From a virus: a stretch of 36,171 nt of DNA. Positions 6,351 through 14,569 of this stretch are shown piece after piece. Each line of letters opens with the position of its first letter. Within the stretch, counting starts at the first letter, position 1. The translations under genes and the position numbers were made by a program. The notes below the pieces were generated by a model that was given only the letters and a program-made list of their open reading frames with translations, did no database searches and was not told the origin of the DNA. The DNA lies in IMG/VR virus record IMGVR_UViG_3300037297_000099, positions 1-36,171 of that record; one strand, given 5' to 3'.

Positions 6351-7070
6351 ATGAAAAGGGTATTAGTTGTGTTTGCTATGTTGTTTGCGATTTGTAATTG
6401 CGTCGAAGGTATCATATATGGTGCGGTTGAAAAGTGGCCTAACGGAAAACTTAAACAGGTGGTCACATACAACCAAGAGCAAGGATACGGGGTTGTAAGA
6501 TCCTGGCATGAGAATGGAAAACTTCAAAAGGAAATCCCTTACCACAAAGGGCAACCACACGGCGTTGAGAAATGGTGGTATGATGATGGACAACCTTGGT
6601 GGGAAATTCCATACCAACAAGGACAACTACACGGGGTTGTGAAATGGTGGCACGAGAATGGCCAACTTCAAAAGGAAATCCCTTACCACAAAGGGCAACA
6701 ACACGGCGTTGAGAAACGTTGGGATGAGAACGGAAAACTTGAAAGTGAAATTCCATACCGACAAGGACAAAAACACGGGGTTGTGAAATACTGGTATCCA
6801 AATGGACAACTTTGGTGGGAAATCCCATGGCACAAAGGACAAGAACACGGGGTTGTGAAATGTTGGGATGAGAATGGAAAACTTGAGTTTAAAGCCCCAT
6901 ACCACAAAGGACAAAAACACGGGATTGTAAGATATTGGCATGAGAATGGAAAACTTGAAAGGGAAATCCCTTACCACCAAGGGCAACAACACGGGATTGT
7001 GAAATACTGGTATCCAAACGGACAACTTGAGACGGAACAAGCATACATGTATGGGGAGCGGATAGACTAA
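6351..7070 (+). CDS. Exported MORN_2 repeat protein (cassette G, 239 aa)
   Basis: Unlike its paralogs, this one begins with a Sec-type signal peptide (MKRVLVVFAMLFAICNCVEG): basic start, hydrophobic core, then cysteines that do not fit a strict lipobox. It goes directly into repeats (YGAVEKWPNGKLKQVV...) without the family N-module. About nine repeats follow, ending with an atypical cap (QAYMYGERID). The DNA of the repeats is closely similar to that of the cytoplasmic members. The leader is GAGAAAGGAAAAGTAGA. It is probably periplasmic, exported or on the cell surface; the target is unknown. It is the last gene of the cassette cluster before the GC-rich block. Confidence 0.85.
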   Translation: MKRVLVVFAMLFAICNCVEGIIYGAVEKWPNGKLKQVVTYNQEQGYGVVRSWHENGKLQKEIPYHKGQPHGVEKWWYDDGQPWWEIPYQQGQLHGVVKWWHENGQLQKEIPYHKGQQHGVEKRWDENGKLESEIPYRQGQKHGVVKYWYPNGQLWWEIPWHKGQEHGVVKCWDENGKLEFKAPYHKGQKHGIVRYWHENGKLEREIPYHQGQQHGIVKYWYPNGQLETEQAYMYGERID

Positions 7071-7225
7071 GGGATAACTACACGCACACACAATGTAGGA
7101 CAACCACACTAATTTTTAAGTGTATAATATTACTACAAAAATTAGTGTAAGATTTGGTTGTAGATTGGCGAAAAGTAGCCGATCATATCAGTTGAACGAA
7201 AACCAACAAGAAAGGACAAAGGACG
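7071..7225 (+). promoter_or_regulatory. Large imperfect inverted repeat with TATAAT in its loop
   Basis: CACTAATTTTT (7107-7117) pairs perfectly with AAAAATTAGTG (7137-7147). Outside it, ACAACCA on the left pairs with TGGTTGT on the right after a 7-base bulge. The 19-base spacer contains TATAAT (7123-7128). It could be a palindromic operator around a promoter, a bidirectional terminator of the cassette cluster, or a recombination core. It lies exactly at the change from AT-rich to GC-richer DNA and upstream of the recombinase. The ribosome-binding purines for the 7226 gene lie at the right end. Confidence 0.5.
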
Positions 7226-7501
7226 ATGACAGGTAAAGCAGGAAAAACGATGAAGGTAAAAGCAATGAACTTTGCCACCAAGGGGGCAACCAAAAAGGCG
7301 AATCCGCTACAGCAAAGGTGGGACGCTCTCAAAGAAGGGGACGGCATCCCATACGAGGGTTGCGATTCTTCATTCGTTTCCCGCCTACGCAACTGGGCAA
7401 AAGACGCCAACAAGGACCGCAAGGATGGTACTCTCCTGCGCGTTCGCAAGCTCGACGATAAGACTTTCGCGGTGACCTGCGAGGCCAGAAAGGAGAAGTG
7501 A
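7226..7501 (+). CDS. Small basic hypothetical protein, 91 aa
   Basis: The ATG follows AAAGGACAAAGGACG; a second in-frame ATG (7250) is possible. The product is Lys/Arg-rich with NPLQQRWDALKEGDGIPYEG, then SRLRNWAKDAN, then a beta-like end (TLLRVRKLDDKTFAVTCEA). This layout suggests a small nucleic-acid-binding protein, but no family name is secure. The DNA is clearly GC-richer than the cassette genes, marking the start of a compositionally different block. A weak GGGCC/GGCCC hairpin follows the stop (7507-7521). Confidence 0.65.
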   Translation: MTGKAGKTMKVKAMNFATKGATKKANPLQQRWDALKEGDGIPYEGCDSSFVSRLRNWAKDANKDRKDGTLLRVRKLDDKTFAVTCEARKEK

Positions 7502-7738
7502 AACCGGGGCCCTTGTGGCCCTAGTAACTGTGCCGTTGCCGGTCCAAAGCCCGGATGAAAAAACAGGATGGCTATGGTAGACTTGGAGTAGGGGAGATGA
7601 TAAGCACGCTGACAGCAAAGGAAACCAGGCGGGGGCTCGCGAGGCGGTCTTCGTTTTCGATATACATACGCTGTAAAAATCACACTTTTCAAGGCGTAGC
7701 AATCGTCACACATCTACACAACAACTAAGGAGATACCT
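7502..7738 (+). other. Intergenic stretch with a possible 43-codon frame
   Basis: No established gene here. A frame at 7597-7728 (MISTLTAKETRRGLARR...) has a purine-rich GGAGTAGGGGAG before its ATG and ends just before the ribosome-binding site of the next gene. It has no recognisable features and might be a leader peptide or chance. A minus-strand frame over 7183-7713 crosses both the inverted repeat and the 7226 gene and is not credible. Confidence 0.3.
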
Positions 7739-8437
7739 ATGATTAACAAAGCGGCAAAACTAATCAACGGAGGAAACCTCAACGAAGCGCTCCAAGTCTA
7801 CGAGCAAGCCATAGCCAATAAGCCAGACAGCCCGACACTTCGTTTGCGTAGGGCAGATCTACTACGCAAGATGGGACGTCCCAACATGGCCAAGCACGAG
7901 TACCGCAAGGTCGCCGAGGAATACGAGCGCAAAGGGATATTCGCCAAGGCTAGCGCAGTCTTCAAACTGATTACTTCTTTTGTTATCTTGGTTGCCATCT
8001 CTATGGCCACAGTCGCTTGTGGAGACATCGATTGTACTGGCCTGGAAATGGTCAATGGCCGTTATCGGGTTGGTATCAGCAAGCAAGCCTATAACCCCTT
8101 TGGGTTGCGTGGCATCGACCTCTACATCCATTCTCCAGAGGGCTTGTTTAGCGCGTATATCGAAGCGGCTATGACCGACGGTCACTGTTGGATGACAACG
8201 TTGGACGAATACCCGGACGCTTGCGTGGCCGATAGTATCGAAACGTGCACCTACATCGACTCGGACGGCTATGAGGTGACGCTTGAGGCTATGTGCTCCT
8301 ACGAATATTGGCCAGTCGGAAACGGGCAACTCATTCCAAGTGCGGCAGAATGTAGGGTGTCTAGTTCTTGCTCGGCTACTTACAACCTAGCATTCACCAA
8401 GCTTGGGGCGACCCTGCCGAGGTTTATCGAAGACTAA
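7739..8437 (+). CDS. TPR-like domain fused to a lipoprotein-like Cys-rich domain
   Basis: A clear AAGGAG precedes the ATG. Residues 1-76 look like two tetratricopeptide-type helical hairpins (NEALQVYEQAIANKPDSPTL, GRPNMAKHEYRKVAEEYERK). At residue 77 begins KLITSFVILVAISMATVACGD, which reads like a complete lipoprotein signal peptide with lipobox TVAC but lacks its own start codon. The remainder (about 140 residues) has several Cys residues and aromatic beta-type sequence, consistent with a disulphide-bonded extracytoplasmic domain. I infer a single membrane-anchored protein with TPR inside and a Cys-rich domain outside, or an in-frame fusion of two genes. It ends two bases before the recombinase ATG. 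Confidence 0.65.
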   Translation: MINKAAKLINGGNLNEALQVYEQAIANKPDSPTLRLRRADLLRKMGRPNMAKHEYRKVAEEYERKGIFAKASAVFKLITSFVILVAISMATVACGDIDCTGLEMVNGRYRVGISKQAYNPFGLRGIDLYIHSPEGLFSAYIEAAMTDGHCWMTTLDEYPDACVADSIETCTYIDSDGYEVTLEAMCSYEYWPVGNGQLIPSAAECRVSSSCSATYNLAFTKLGATLPRFIED

Positions 8438-8438
8438 C

Positions 8439-9413
8439 ATGCCTATCTTCATCAAAACCCACCGATACGAAGACAACCCAATTAACACTTACCTCAGTGC
8501 TTTCAATGCTGGCTCGGCCCGCACTATGCGGTCAGCTCTTGAATCCGTGGCTTCGGTTCTTAGCGACGACCAAGTACTAGCCGATGAGTTGGCCTGGCAC
8601 GAACTAAAAGCACCGCACCTTGCGGCTCTACGGGCACACTTGGTCAGACGGTACGCACCCGCTACAGCAAACCGCTACCTTACCGCTGTGCGTGGCGTGC
8701 TAAAGACAGCCTGGCGCTTGGGGCTATTGACCCATGAGGCTATGGCAAGAACCATTGACGTGTCACCGATTCGTGGAAAACGCCAACCAAAGGGTAGGGT
8801 GGTAAAGGTAGACGAGATTGCCACATTGTTTGAGACCTGCGCCAAGGACAGCAATAGGGCCCTTGGTAATCGCGACATTGCTATCCTGGCCATGCTCTAC
8901 GGTGCAGGCCTACGACGAGCCGAAGTTGCCGAGTTACAGGTCGAGAATGTCAATATAGCCGAGGGGCGCTGCAAGGTCATCGGCAAGGGCAACAAAGAGC
9001 GGACCGTGTTCTTGCCACCTGGAACCGTAAACGCCGTGGTCGAATGGCTAGTGAACCGTGGCGTCAAGCCAGGCTACCTTTTCAACCGGGTTCGCAAGTC
9101 TGGATTTGTTGTAGTTGGCAGAGCGATCAATGCCCAGACTGTCTACGATATAGTGCGTCTGAGACACAAGAAAGCGGGTATTAAGCCATTCTCACCCCAT
9201 GACCTACGTAGGTCGTTTATCTCGGAGTTGCTCGACGCTGGTGTCGACCTGAGCACGATTGCCCGTCAAGTTGGGCACAGCAATGTTCAGATTACCGCCC
9301 GCTACGATCGCAGGGATGAAGCCACACAACAGCGTGGTGTTTTACAACTGAACGTCCCCTACGGGACAATGAAAGGAAACGACGGTGTCAAAACGGAAAC
9401 CGACGCAGAGTGA
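8439..9413 (+). CDS. Tyrosine recombinase / integrase (Xer-like)
   Basis: 324 residues, the usual Xer/integron-integrase size. The N-terminal SAM-like domain (to about 110) is followed by the catalytic domain. The catalytic set is complete: R159 in GAGLRRAEV, K183 in GKGNKER, H254 and R257 in HDLRRSF, H280 in VGHSN and nucleophile Y289 in ARYDRR. It cuts and rejoins DNA through a 3'-phosphotyrosine. ATG 8439 is chosen because it follows the preceding stop directly; a longer frame from 8403 would overlap that gene. Possible roles are phage integration, dimer resolution or cassette inversion. No attachment site is proven; the inverted repeat at 7101-7160 is a candidate. Confidence 0.92.
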   Translation: MPIFIKTHRYEDNPINTYLSAFNAGSARTMRSALESVASVLSDDQVLADELAWHELKAPHLAALRAHLVRRYAPATANRYLTAVRGVLKTAWRLGLLTHEAMARTIDVSPIRGKRQPKGRVVKVDEIATLFETCAKDSNRALGNRDIAILAMLYGAGLRRAEVAELQVENVNIAEGRCKVIGKGNKERTVFLPPGTVNAVVEWLVNRGVKPGYLFNRVRKSGFVVVGRAINAQTVYDIVRLRHKKAGIKPFSPHDLRRSFISELLDAGVDLSTIARQVGHSNVQITARYDRRDEATQQRGVLQLNVPYGTMKGNDGVKTETDAE

Positions 9414-9930
9414 GATTGATAACTTGAGGGAGCAATTCGGGGAAGCTTGGGTGCGTAAGGCCCAGGAGAAAGGCTGGATTAAATCACACAAGCGCAGGCC
9501 AGAGACCAAGGCAACAAGTGTCATTGTCACTATTCTGTTGGCCATCCTAACAATCGTATCGTGCGCTTCTACACGACACGCCAGCCATGTTTACGGGCAA
9601 ACCAAGGATACTTTCCTTGCTTGTGCTGACACACGCACAAATGCCCATATTAGAGCATTCCAATCGTTACCAACATACATAACACACGAGACTGTTGATA
9701 GAGTAACTGGTGCGCGGTCAGCTATAGGTAGGCTTGAACTATTGACATGTGGACAAGCCTACCAAGACTTTATTTCTACTCCTGATATAATAATAGCCCG
9801 TATGTGTTGCTCATACCGCTATCCTATTAGTAAGAAGCATCGAGTGTCTTGGCTTACTGGCATATATCATAAGAACAACAGAGTTGAGGTAATCGAGCAC
9901 TCGTTTTCAGAACAAGAATATCTACCTTAA
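9385..9930 (+). CDS. Membrane-anchored hypothetical protein with internal lipobox
   Basis: A GTG start with AAGGAAA 7 bases upstream, overlapping the recombinase end by 29 bases. Residues 1-48 are charged and helical (SEIDNLREQFGEAWVRKAQEKGW). Residues 50-67 are hydrophobic and end in IVSC, a lipobox-like site, followed by a Cys-containing extracytoplasmic region. This layout (cytoplasmic extension, hydrophobic segment ending in Cys, outer domain) is the same as in the 7739 gene, although the sequences are not obviously related. The base composition changes from GC-richer to AT-rich near 9620, inside the gene. The family is not recognised. It converges on the virion operon with an 8-base gap. 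Confidence 0.65.
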   Translation: MSKRKPTQSEIDNLREQFGEAWVRKAQEKGWIKSHKRRPETKATSVIVTILLAILTIVSCASTRHASHVYGQTKDTFLACADTRTNAHIRAFQSLPTYITHETVDRVTGARSAIGRLELLTCGQAYQDFISTPDIIIARMCCSYRYPISKKHRVSWLTGIYHKNNRVEVIEHSFSEQEYLP

Positions 9931-9938
9931 GTAATCCT

Positions 9939-10268
9939 CTACTTCTTCACTTCCATTGATGTTGTTGTCTTAGCCTGAACAGGCTGACTCTCACCCAACA
10001 ATACCTTTGCTCCCACACCAAGGCCACCTGCACCAACCAAGGCAAGCAAAACCTTAAAGGCCAGAGATCTCCACCAAGCACTCGACTTGTTGGCTGATTG
10101 TAACGTGTGGTCTATTAGTCTGTCTACCTTAGTATGTAATCCACCGACATTTTCTTTAATTTGTTGTATTTGCACACCTTGGGCTTTTAGTTCAATTCTG
10201 GCTTCTACAAGCTCATCACTTGTTTTATCAACCTTTGTTTTTAAGTCTTGCCAAAGATTATCAGACAT
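9939..10268 (-). CDS. Holin-like / coiled-coil membrane protein, 109 aa
   Basis: The N-terminal 65 residues form a charged heptad-like coiled coil (DELVEARIELKAQGVQIQQIKENVGGLHTKVDRLID). This is followed by a single membrane span (about 68-90, FKVLLALVGAGGLGVGAKVLL) and a short polar tail. This resembles XhlA/haemolysin-type phage membrane proteins and small class-III-like holins. The position as last gene of the virion operon also suits a lysis role. No endolysin is recognisable beside it, so the assignment is an inference. Confidence 0.5.
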   Translation of the reverse strand: MSDNLWQDLKTKVDKTSDELVEARIELKAQGVQIQQIKENVGGLHTKVDRLIDHTLQSANKSSAWWRSLAFKVLLALVGAGGLGVGAKVLLGESQPVQAKTTTSMEVKK

Positions 10269-10282
10269 CTATTTGCTCCAGC

Positions 10283-11623
10283 TTATCCGTTTGCACTTCT
10301 GCTTTTTTCAACCCACCCGGTACCGTCATGCACTAGTTGTAATACAGTGCCAGACGCAGAGGACAATGGGTTGTTTAATGCCATTTGGTTGGCTCCGAGC
10401 GAACCATAAGCAGTATCATTTAAAGTAACGTTGCTGTCTTGGAAGATTAGCGTTAGCCACATACCGCTATGCCCACCGTAGATAGCAGAGATCGTGTTGC
10501 CAGAGCCGTCGCCAGTAATTAGCATTACACTAGATTCTGCAGCGAAAGACGAGTCCCCTGGTCCAAGAGTTTTGGACGTAGCAGGAGTAGCGATAGGTGC
10601 AACAAACTGGGCATAGCCATCTACTTCTAACTCTGCACCACAGACCACATTGCCAGCTGAATCACTAATAACAGAAGGTGTTGCTGATGCACCAAGATTT
10701 AAGGCTCCGCTACTATCATGAATACGTTTATTAAATGAATCGTAATCTAAATAAGATGTTATTGTAGAATTAGAAATATAAAAATTACTACCACCGCCGC
10801 TTAATTTAAGTGTATTGGGACTAACTTCTTGAATGTAAGTATCGTCGCCACCATCTAAATAAAGTTTTTGTCCAGATTCTACGTATACATCTCCTTTAAA
10901 CGAAGCGTAACCATCAGCAACTTTCAGCTGAGTATTTTCTCCGGGACGAAAATCTAATTCTCCATAGCCGGTAGATATTACTCCACGTTGTTCTTCATGC
11001 CATAACCCAAGCCATCGTGTCGAATCTTCGGTTGGGTCTCTGTTTGCAAATAATTTTATAGTTGCTTGGTCAGCTAAAGTAATACCGTGGTTCTTACCGT
11101 AGTTTGCTTGGTCAGTGATTACCATGGTTCGATCTTGGTCTGAATGTAGACCGAAAACATATTGGTTACTAGGGGAAATATATGATGAACCGTGAATAAA
11201 AAGATTAGAAGCTATCAGACTGACCCCGCCATAGTCTGTAACAACCAGTCTTCCATCGACATATAGAAAAGGTCCATCGACTTCCAGGCTTCCACCAACC
11301 AGAACGTCACCAGTTCCAAGAGAATGACTTGTGGTAGCATTAGTTCCTAATACTACAGGACCGTCTGGGTTGTAAATACCTTGCCCTTTCACTTCTAATC
11401 TGTTTGTTTCACGGTTCCAATAAAGATCGTTGTCGCCTTCTAAATTAGTTGAATTGGTAAAAAAAGCAACATAACCATCAGCATTAGTGTTTGAGTCGGA
11501 AGTGAGATAACCGTCTAGGTCTTTTATAATTGTTTGCAGGGTATCCGATAATTGGTCATAATGTTCAGACTCAGTGACATCATAGGAATATTCCGGTATA
11601 GGTAATTTAATATATGTTCCCAT
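10283..11623 (-). CDS. Tail fibre / receptor-binding protein
   Basis: The ATG has a strong AAGGAGGCC upstream. The 446-residue product starts MGTYIKLPIPEYSYDVTESE and continues as low-complexity beta-type sequence with many short Gly/Asp turns (GSLEVDGPFLYVDGRLVV, LNLGASATPSVISDSAGNVVCGAELEVDGY). This is typical of trimeric fibre shafts. The last 80 residues (GDGSGNTISAIYGGHSGMWLTLIFQDSNV...GTGWVEKSR) resemble the C-terminal beta domain of fibre and collar proteins. There is no S74 chaperone domain here. It is probably a host-recognition fibre. Confidence 0.7.
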   Translation of the reverse strand: MGTYIKLPIPEYSYDVTESEHYDQLSDTLQTIIKDLDGYLTSDSNTNADGYVAFFTNSTNLEGDNDLYWNRETNRLEVKGQGIYNPDGPVVLGTNATTSHSLGTGDVLVGGSLEVDGPFLYVDGRLVVTDYGGVSLIASNLFIHGSSYISPSNQYVFGLHSDQDRTMVITDQANYGKNHGITLADQATIKLFANRDPTEDSTRWLGLWHEEQRGVISTGYGELDFRPGENTQLKVADGYASFKGDVYVESGQKLYLDGGDDTYIQEVSPNTLKLSGGGSNFYISNSTITSYLDYDSFNKRIHDSSGALNLGASATPSVISDSAGNVVCGAELEVDGYAQFVAPIATPATSKTLGPGDSSFAAESSVMLITGDGSGNTISAIYGGHSGMWLTLIFQDSNVTLNDTAYGSLGANQMALNNPLSSASGTVLQLVHDGTGWVEKSRSANG

Positions 11624-11634
11624 TGTTGGCCTCC

Positions 11635-12087
11635 TTATCGTTTGCCCATGGCATGGCCCGACAAGCGACCATATCCAGCGGTATTAACCCATACAACACG
11701 ACACAGCCTATATCCAATTTCCTGCAGGTTGTATAAAATTGTGTCTCTTGACCCCTGCGTTGTTGAAACTAATTCGGTGCTATCATCTAAATCAACCCAA
11801 AATTCATCGGGCATTGTACCAGTAAGGCTTTTATGTGGCCCTAAACTGCCATAATAACCGTCTGTTGCTACCTGTAAATAGAAATATCCTGCTAGGTCAT
11901 CACTACCGTTTGTGTCTGCCCACCAGTGTAAAGAAATAGAACCTGACGTGTGTGTGCCGAAATCAATCGGATTTGACACAATATCGTCTCCCAAATACCC
12001 ATCGGTATCAACAGAAAATTCCGTTTCCCCAGACCTCCATTCTGTTTCCGCTGACCATTTTAGCGGTGCAAAAAAACCATAAGACAT
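11635..12087 (-). CDS. Virion-associated hypothetical protein, 150 aa
   Basis: The start MSYGFFAPLKWSAETEWRSG follows AAGGAGGTT. The predicted fold is beta-rich, with IDFGTHTSGSISLHWWADTNGSDD and IGYRLCRVVWVNTAGYGRLSGHAMGKR. Lying between the fibre and the large internal protein, it is probably a fibre- or tail-associated component. The family is not recognised. It shares the DGY tripeptide seen repeatedly in the neighbouring virion proteins. Confidence 0.6.
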   Translation of the reverse strand: MSYGFFAPLKWSAETEWRSGETEFSVDTDGYLGDDIVSNPIDFGTHTSGSISLHWWADTNGSDDLAGYFYLQVATDGYYGSLGPHKSLTGTMPDEFWVDLDDSTELVSTTQGSRDTILYNLQEIGYRLCRVVWVNTAGYGRLSGHAMGKR

Positions 12088-12109
12088 TATAATAACCTCC
12101 TTATCGATT

Positions 12110-14569
12110 TTATGTCATTGCCAGTTGCTTATATAACATAGGCTCTGACTTTCTTATGTTTCCCGTTTGTGCTTGCGTTTCTTGTGTTGGTTCAAAACTA
12201 CCTTGTATGGTTGCCAATACGTTTGGTTCCATAAAGTGCTCAAACGGCGTATTAAATAAAATACTTAATAAAACTCGCTTATTATACGGGACTTCTCTAT
12301 CGGCCATACTATTAAGCATTTTTAGTTTTACTTCTTCATATAACTTTGGATAACCTACTCTTAAAACCTCAACCCCTTCGCGAGATATCCGTCCATGACT
12401 TAAGCCTTCTATAACCGAAAGCGGATCGTCTATCGCATCGAGGTATTTACTCCATTTAATTATCTCCGCATCAGACGGCCTACCAGAATAACCTGGCCTG
12501 TTTAGTTTCTTTGGCATCTTGTCGTATAATAACTGTAATAGATTAATCGCTTTAGTATTCATATTCTCTGTTATCTTGGGTGCTATGTTAGACATGCGCT
12601 TCGTTGTATTTATCAATCCGTCTGACGTAGCATTTATGTTCTCTACTAATCGTGTTATTTCCTTTGAATTGCGTTTATAAGAATCGATTAGATTTTCCTT
12701 TTTGGCTGGTCGACCCCATTTACTATCAAACAATATTTTTGTAGATAATGGTGCCGCAACCCGCACAGTTTCGGTGTCAAAAAAAGTCTTTACAGCCTTG
12801 TCTATTCTTTTGTCTATCACTGAGGTGCTCTTTTGAATGCTACTTAAACCCTTGACTATATCATCCGAGATACCGGCAAGAAACTGTGGCCCCCGTTCTC
12901 TCATCATCTTATTAGTAGCGGCACTAAAACCGCCCCACAATAGGCCAGTAGGAATAGAGCCACTGGTAACGGCTGAAGCAATCCCGAGACCAAGGCCAGA
13001 ACCATAATCAGAAGGCGAAATGAATCTGTTACGCTCTCTGCGCTGTAATTCAGATTTCACAAATTCTTGTGCAGACATAGTATTGCTGTAATCTTTCTTG
13101 GCTTTCAACCAATTATTATAGGTCTGTCCAGCATCTTTTATTTCCGATATAACTTTAGCTTTGCGATCTATTTCATCACTTAATATGCTACGTATTTCCT
13201 GCAAGACTTCGCCTTTACCCGTAAGACTACCATCGCGTGTAGAAATACGGTCCCAATTTATTTGCTTGTCTAAATCAATACGCATGTTGTTGGTATCTAA
13301 CAAAGTTATACCAGCTTGTTCGCGCGCTCGTAATTGTGCTGCAATAGTTTCCGCTTCTTTTACCAAGGAGTTTTTTGCTGTACCTAATACTTTTGCTCTT
13401 GGTATAATCACTTCATTTTCTATTCTATTCGCTATATCAATAGGATTAAATGCAGTTAGTTTACCTTCCGAAGTCATATAGATATTTCCTGCCTTATCAC
13501 CTATTTGAGAAATATCTGGCAATTCGTCTAGGTCTTTTAATGCGTCGCCTATACTACTACCAGCAACATCCTGGGCGGTATCAAGTTTGCTACTGATACT
13601 TTCCAAATCATCTAATTTGGTAATGATCGATTGTTCGCCTTTTTCGGTGGCTACTTTATAATTCAATAGCCATTCTCCCAATTCATTGATTCTTTCGGGA
13701 CGATTACCTTTTCGAGTTAATCGTTTATATGCTCCAGTGTCTCTACCTAATGCTTTAACTGCTCGTTTTTCTGAAAAATCCTTTAGCCAACCGGTTATTT
13801 TTTGCATCGGAGTGGAGCCTTTTAATTGTTTTAATACAGGAGTGCCTACAGTCTTTGCTATCTTTCCGGTAGCAGATAATACCCCTGCGCCGGCGGCACC
13901 AAACAAAGCTCCCTTTGCTACAGTAGACAACATTTTTTCAGCGTTGTATTCTTCATCTCCAAGGTCCCTTTCAGTGATGGCTTGACCTAAACCATAGATT
14001 CCGCCTTCGACGCCGGCTCCAGCCATTTTAGAACCAATGGACACCGCACCTTTAGCAATGCGACCCGCTTGTGTTCCTTCCCTTAATAAAAGGCCAGCGA
14101 GCGTTTTTTCAGTAGTGGCGCCTAATCTGGAAACTAATCTTGGCGCAGTGCCCACGCCTTTTGCTACTTTTGCAACTGTCCCAGCACGACTAGCTACGCC
14201 TGCCTGGCCACCTGGAATAAACATAGGAGCAATGGCACCGACTATTTCACCAGCTGTAGTTGCTCCAGGTTGGTACGCACGTAGTTTCTGGAGCGTTTCT
14301 TTTTTAACGCCAGTACCACGATAGAGAATTTTGTTTGATGCACCAAAGGTTAGCCCGGACAATAATCCCGCACCAAAAGCTTTAGTACCAGCCCCGAAGC
14401 CAGAATATTTTTCACCTTCTAATCGTTTTTTTACTTCATCTTGTGTTGCCGCCCTGAATCCTTGTTTCTGTGCCAGGTCAAGATTATTTTTTGGAATAGT
14501 GCCGACCTGACCACTTGGAGAAACCACGGCAACAAAACCGGGGTCATTTATCCGATCATTAAAATCCAT
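12110..14569 (-). CDS. Large internal virion / DNA-ejection protein, 819 aa
   Basis: The N-terminus (MDFNDRINDPGFVAVVSPSG) leads into a Gly/Ala-rich amphipathic region with GTKAFGAGLLSGLTFGAS and YQPGATTAGEIVGAIAP (residues about 50-115). This signature is common in large internal proteins of podoviruses. Long helical regions follow, with further Gly/Ala-rich membrane-active stretches (SDYGSGLGLGIASAVTSGSIP). By analogy with P22 and T7 internal proteins it is probably ejected with the DNA to form a conduit across the envelope. I see no lysozyme or transglycosylase motif. Its start overlaps the stop of the 608-residue gene by one base, implying translational coupling. Confidence 0.72.
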   Translation of the reverse strand: MDFNDRINDPGFVAVVSPSGQVGTIPKNNLDLAQKQGFRAATQDEVKKRLEGEKYSGFGAGTKAFGAGLLSGLTFGASNKILYRGTGVKKETLQKLRAYQPGATTAGEIVGAIAPMFIPGGQAGVASRAGTVAKVAKGVGTAPRLVSRLGATTEKTLAGLLLREGTQAGRIAKGAVSIGSKMAGAGVEGGIYGLGQAITERDLGDEEYNAEKMLSTVAKGALFGAAGAGVLSATGKIAKTVGTPVLKQLKGSTPMQKITGWLKDFSEKRAVKALGRDTGAYKRLTRKGNRPERINELGEWLLNYKVATEKGEQSIITKLDDLESISSKLDTAQDVAGSSIGDALKDLDELPDISQIGDKAGNIYMTSEGKLTAFNPIDIANRIENEVIIPRAKVLGTAKNSLVKEAETIAAQLRAREQAGITLLDTNNMRIDLDKQINWDRISTRDGSLTGKGEVLQEIRSILSDEIDRKAKVISEIKDAGQTYNNWLKAKKDYSNTMSAQEFVKSELQRRERNRFISPSDYGSGLGLGIASAVTSGSIPTGLLWGGFSAATNKMMRERGPQFLAGISDDIVKGLSSIQKSTSVIDKRIDKAVKTFFDTETVRVAAPLSTKILFDSKWGRPAKKENLIDSYKRNSKEITRLVENINATSDGLINTTKRMSNIAPKITENMNTKAINLLQLLYDKMPKKLNRPGYSGRPSDAEIIKWSKYLDAIDDPLSVIEGLSHGRISREGVEVLRVGYPKLYEEVKLKMLNSMADREVPYNKRVLLSILFNTPFEHFMEPNVLATIQGSFEPTQETQAQTGNIRKSEPMLYKQLAMT

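Noticed and set aside
1-7070. CRISPR-like direct repeats
   Set aside because: The 72-bp repeats are contiguous in-frame coding units without spacers, and no cas genes are present.
7183-7713. Minus-strand 176-codon frame
   Set aside because: It runs across the inverted repeat region and antisense to the 7226 gene, with Arg/Ser/Pro-rich sequence typical of GC-rich shadow frames.
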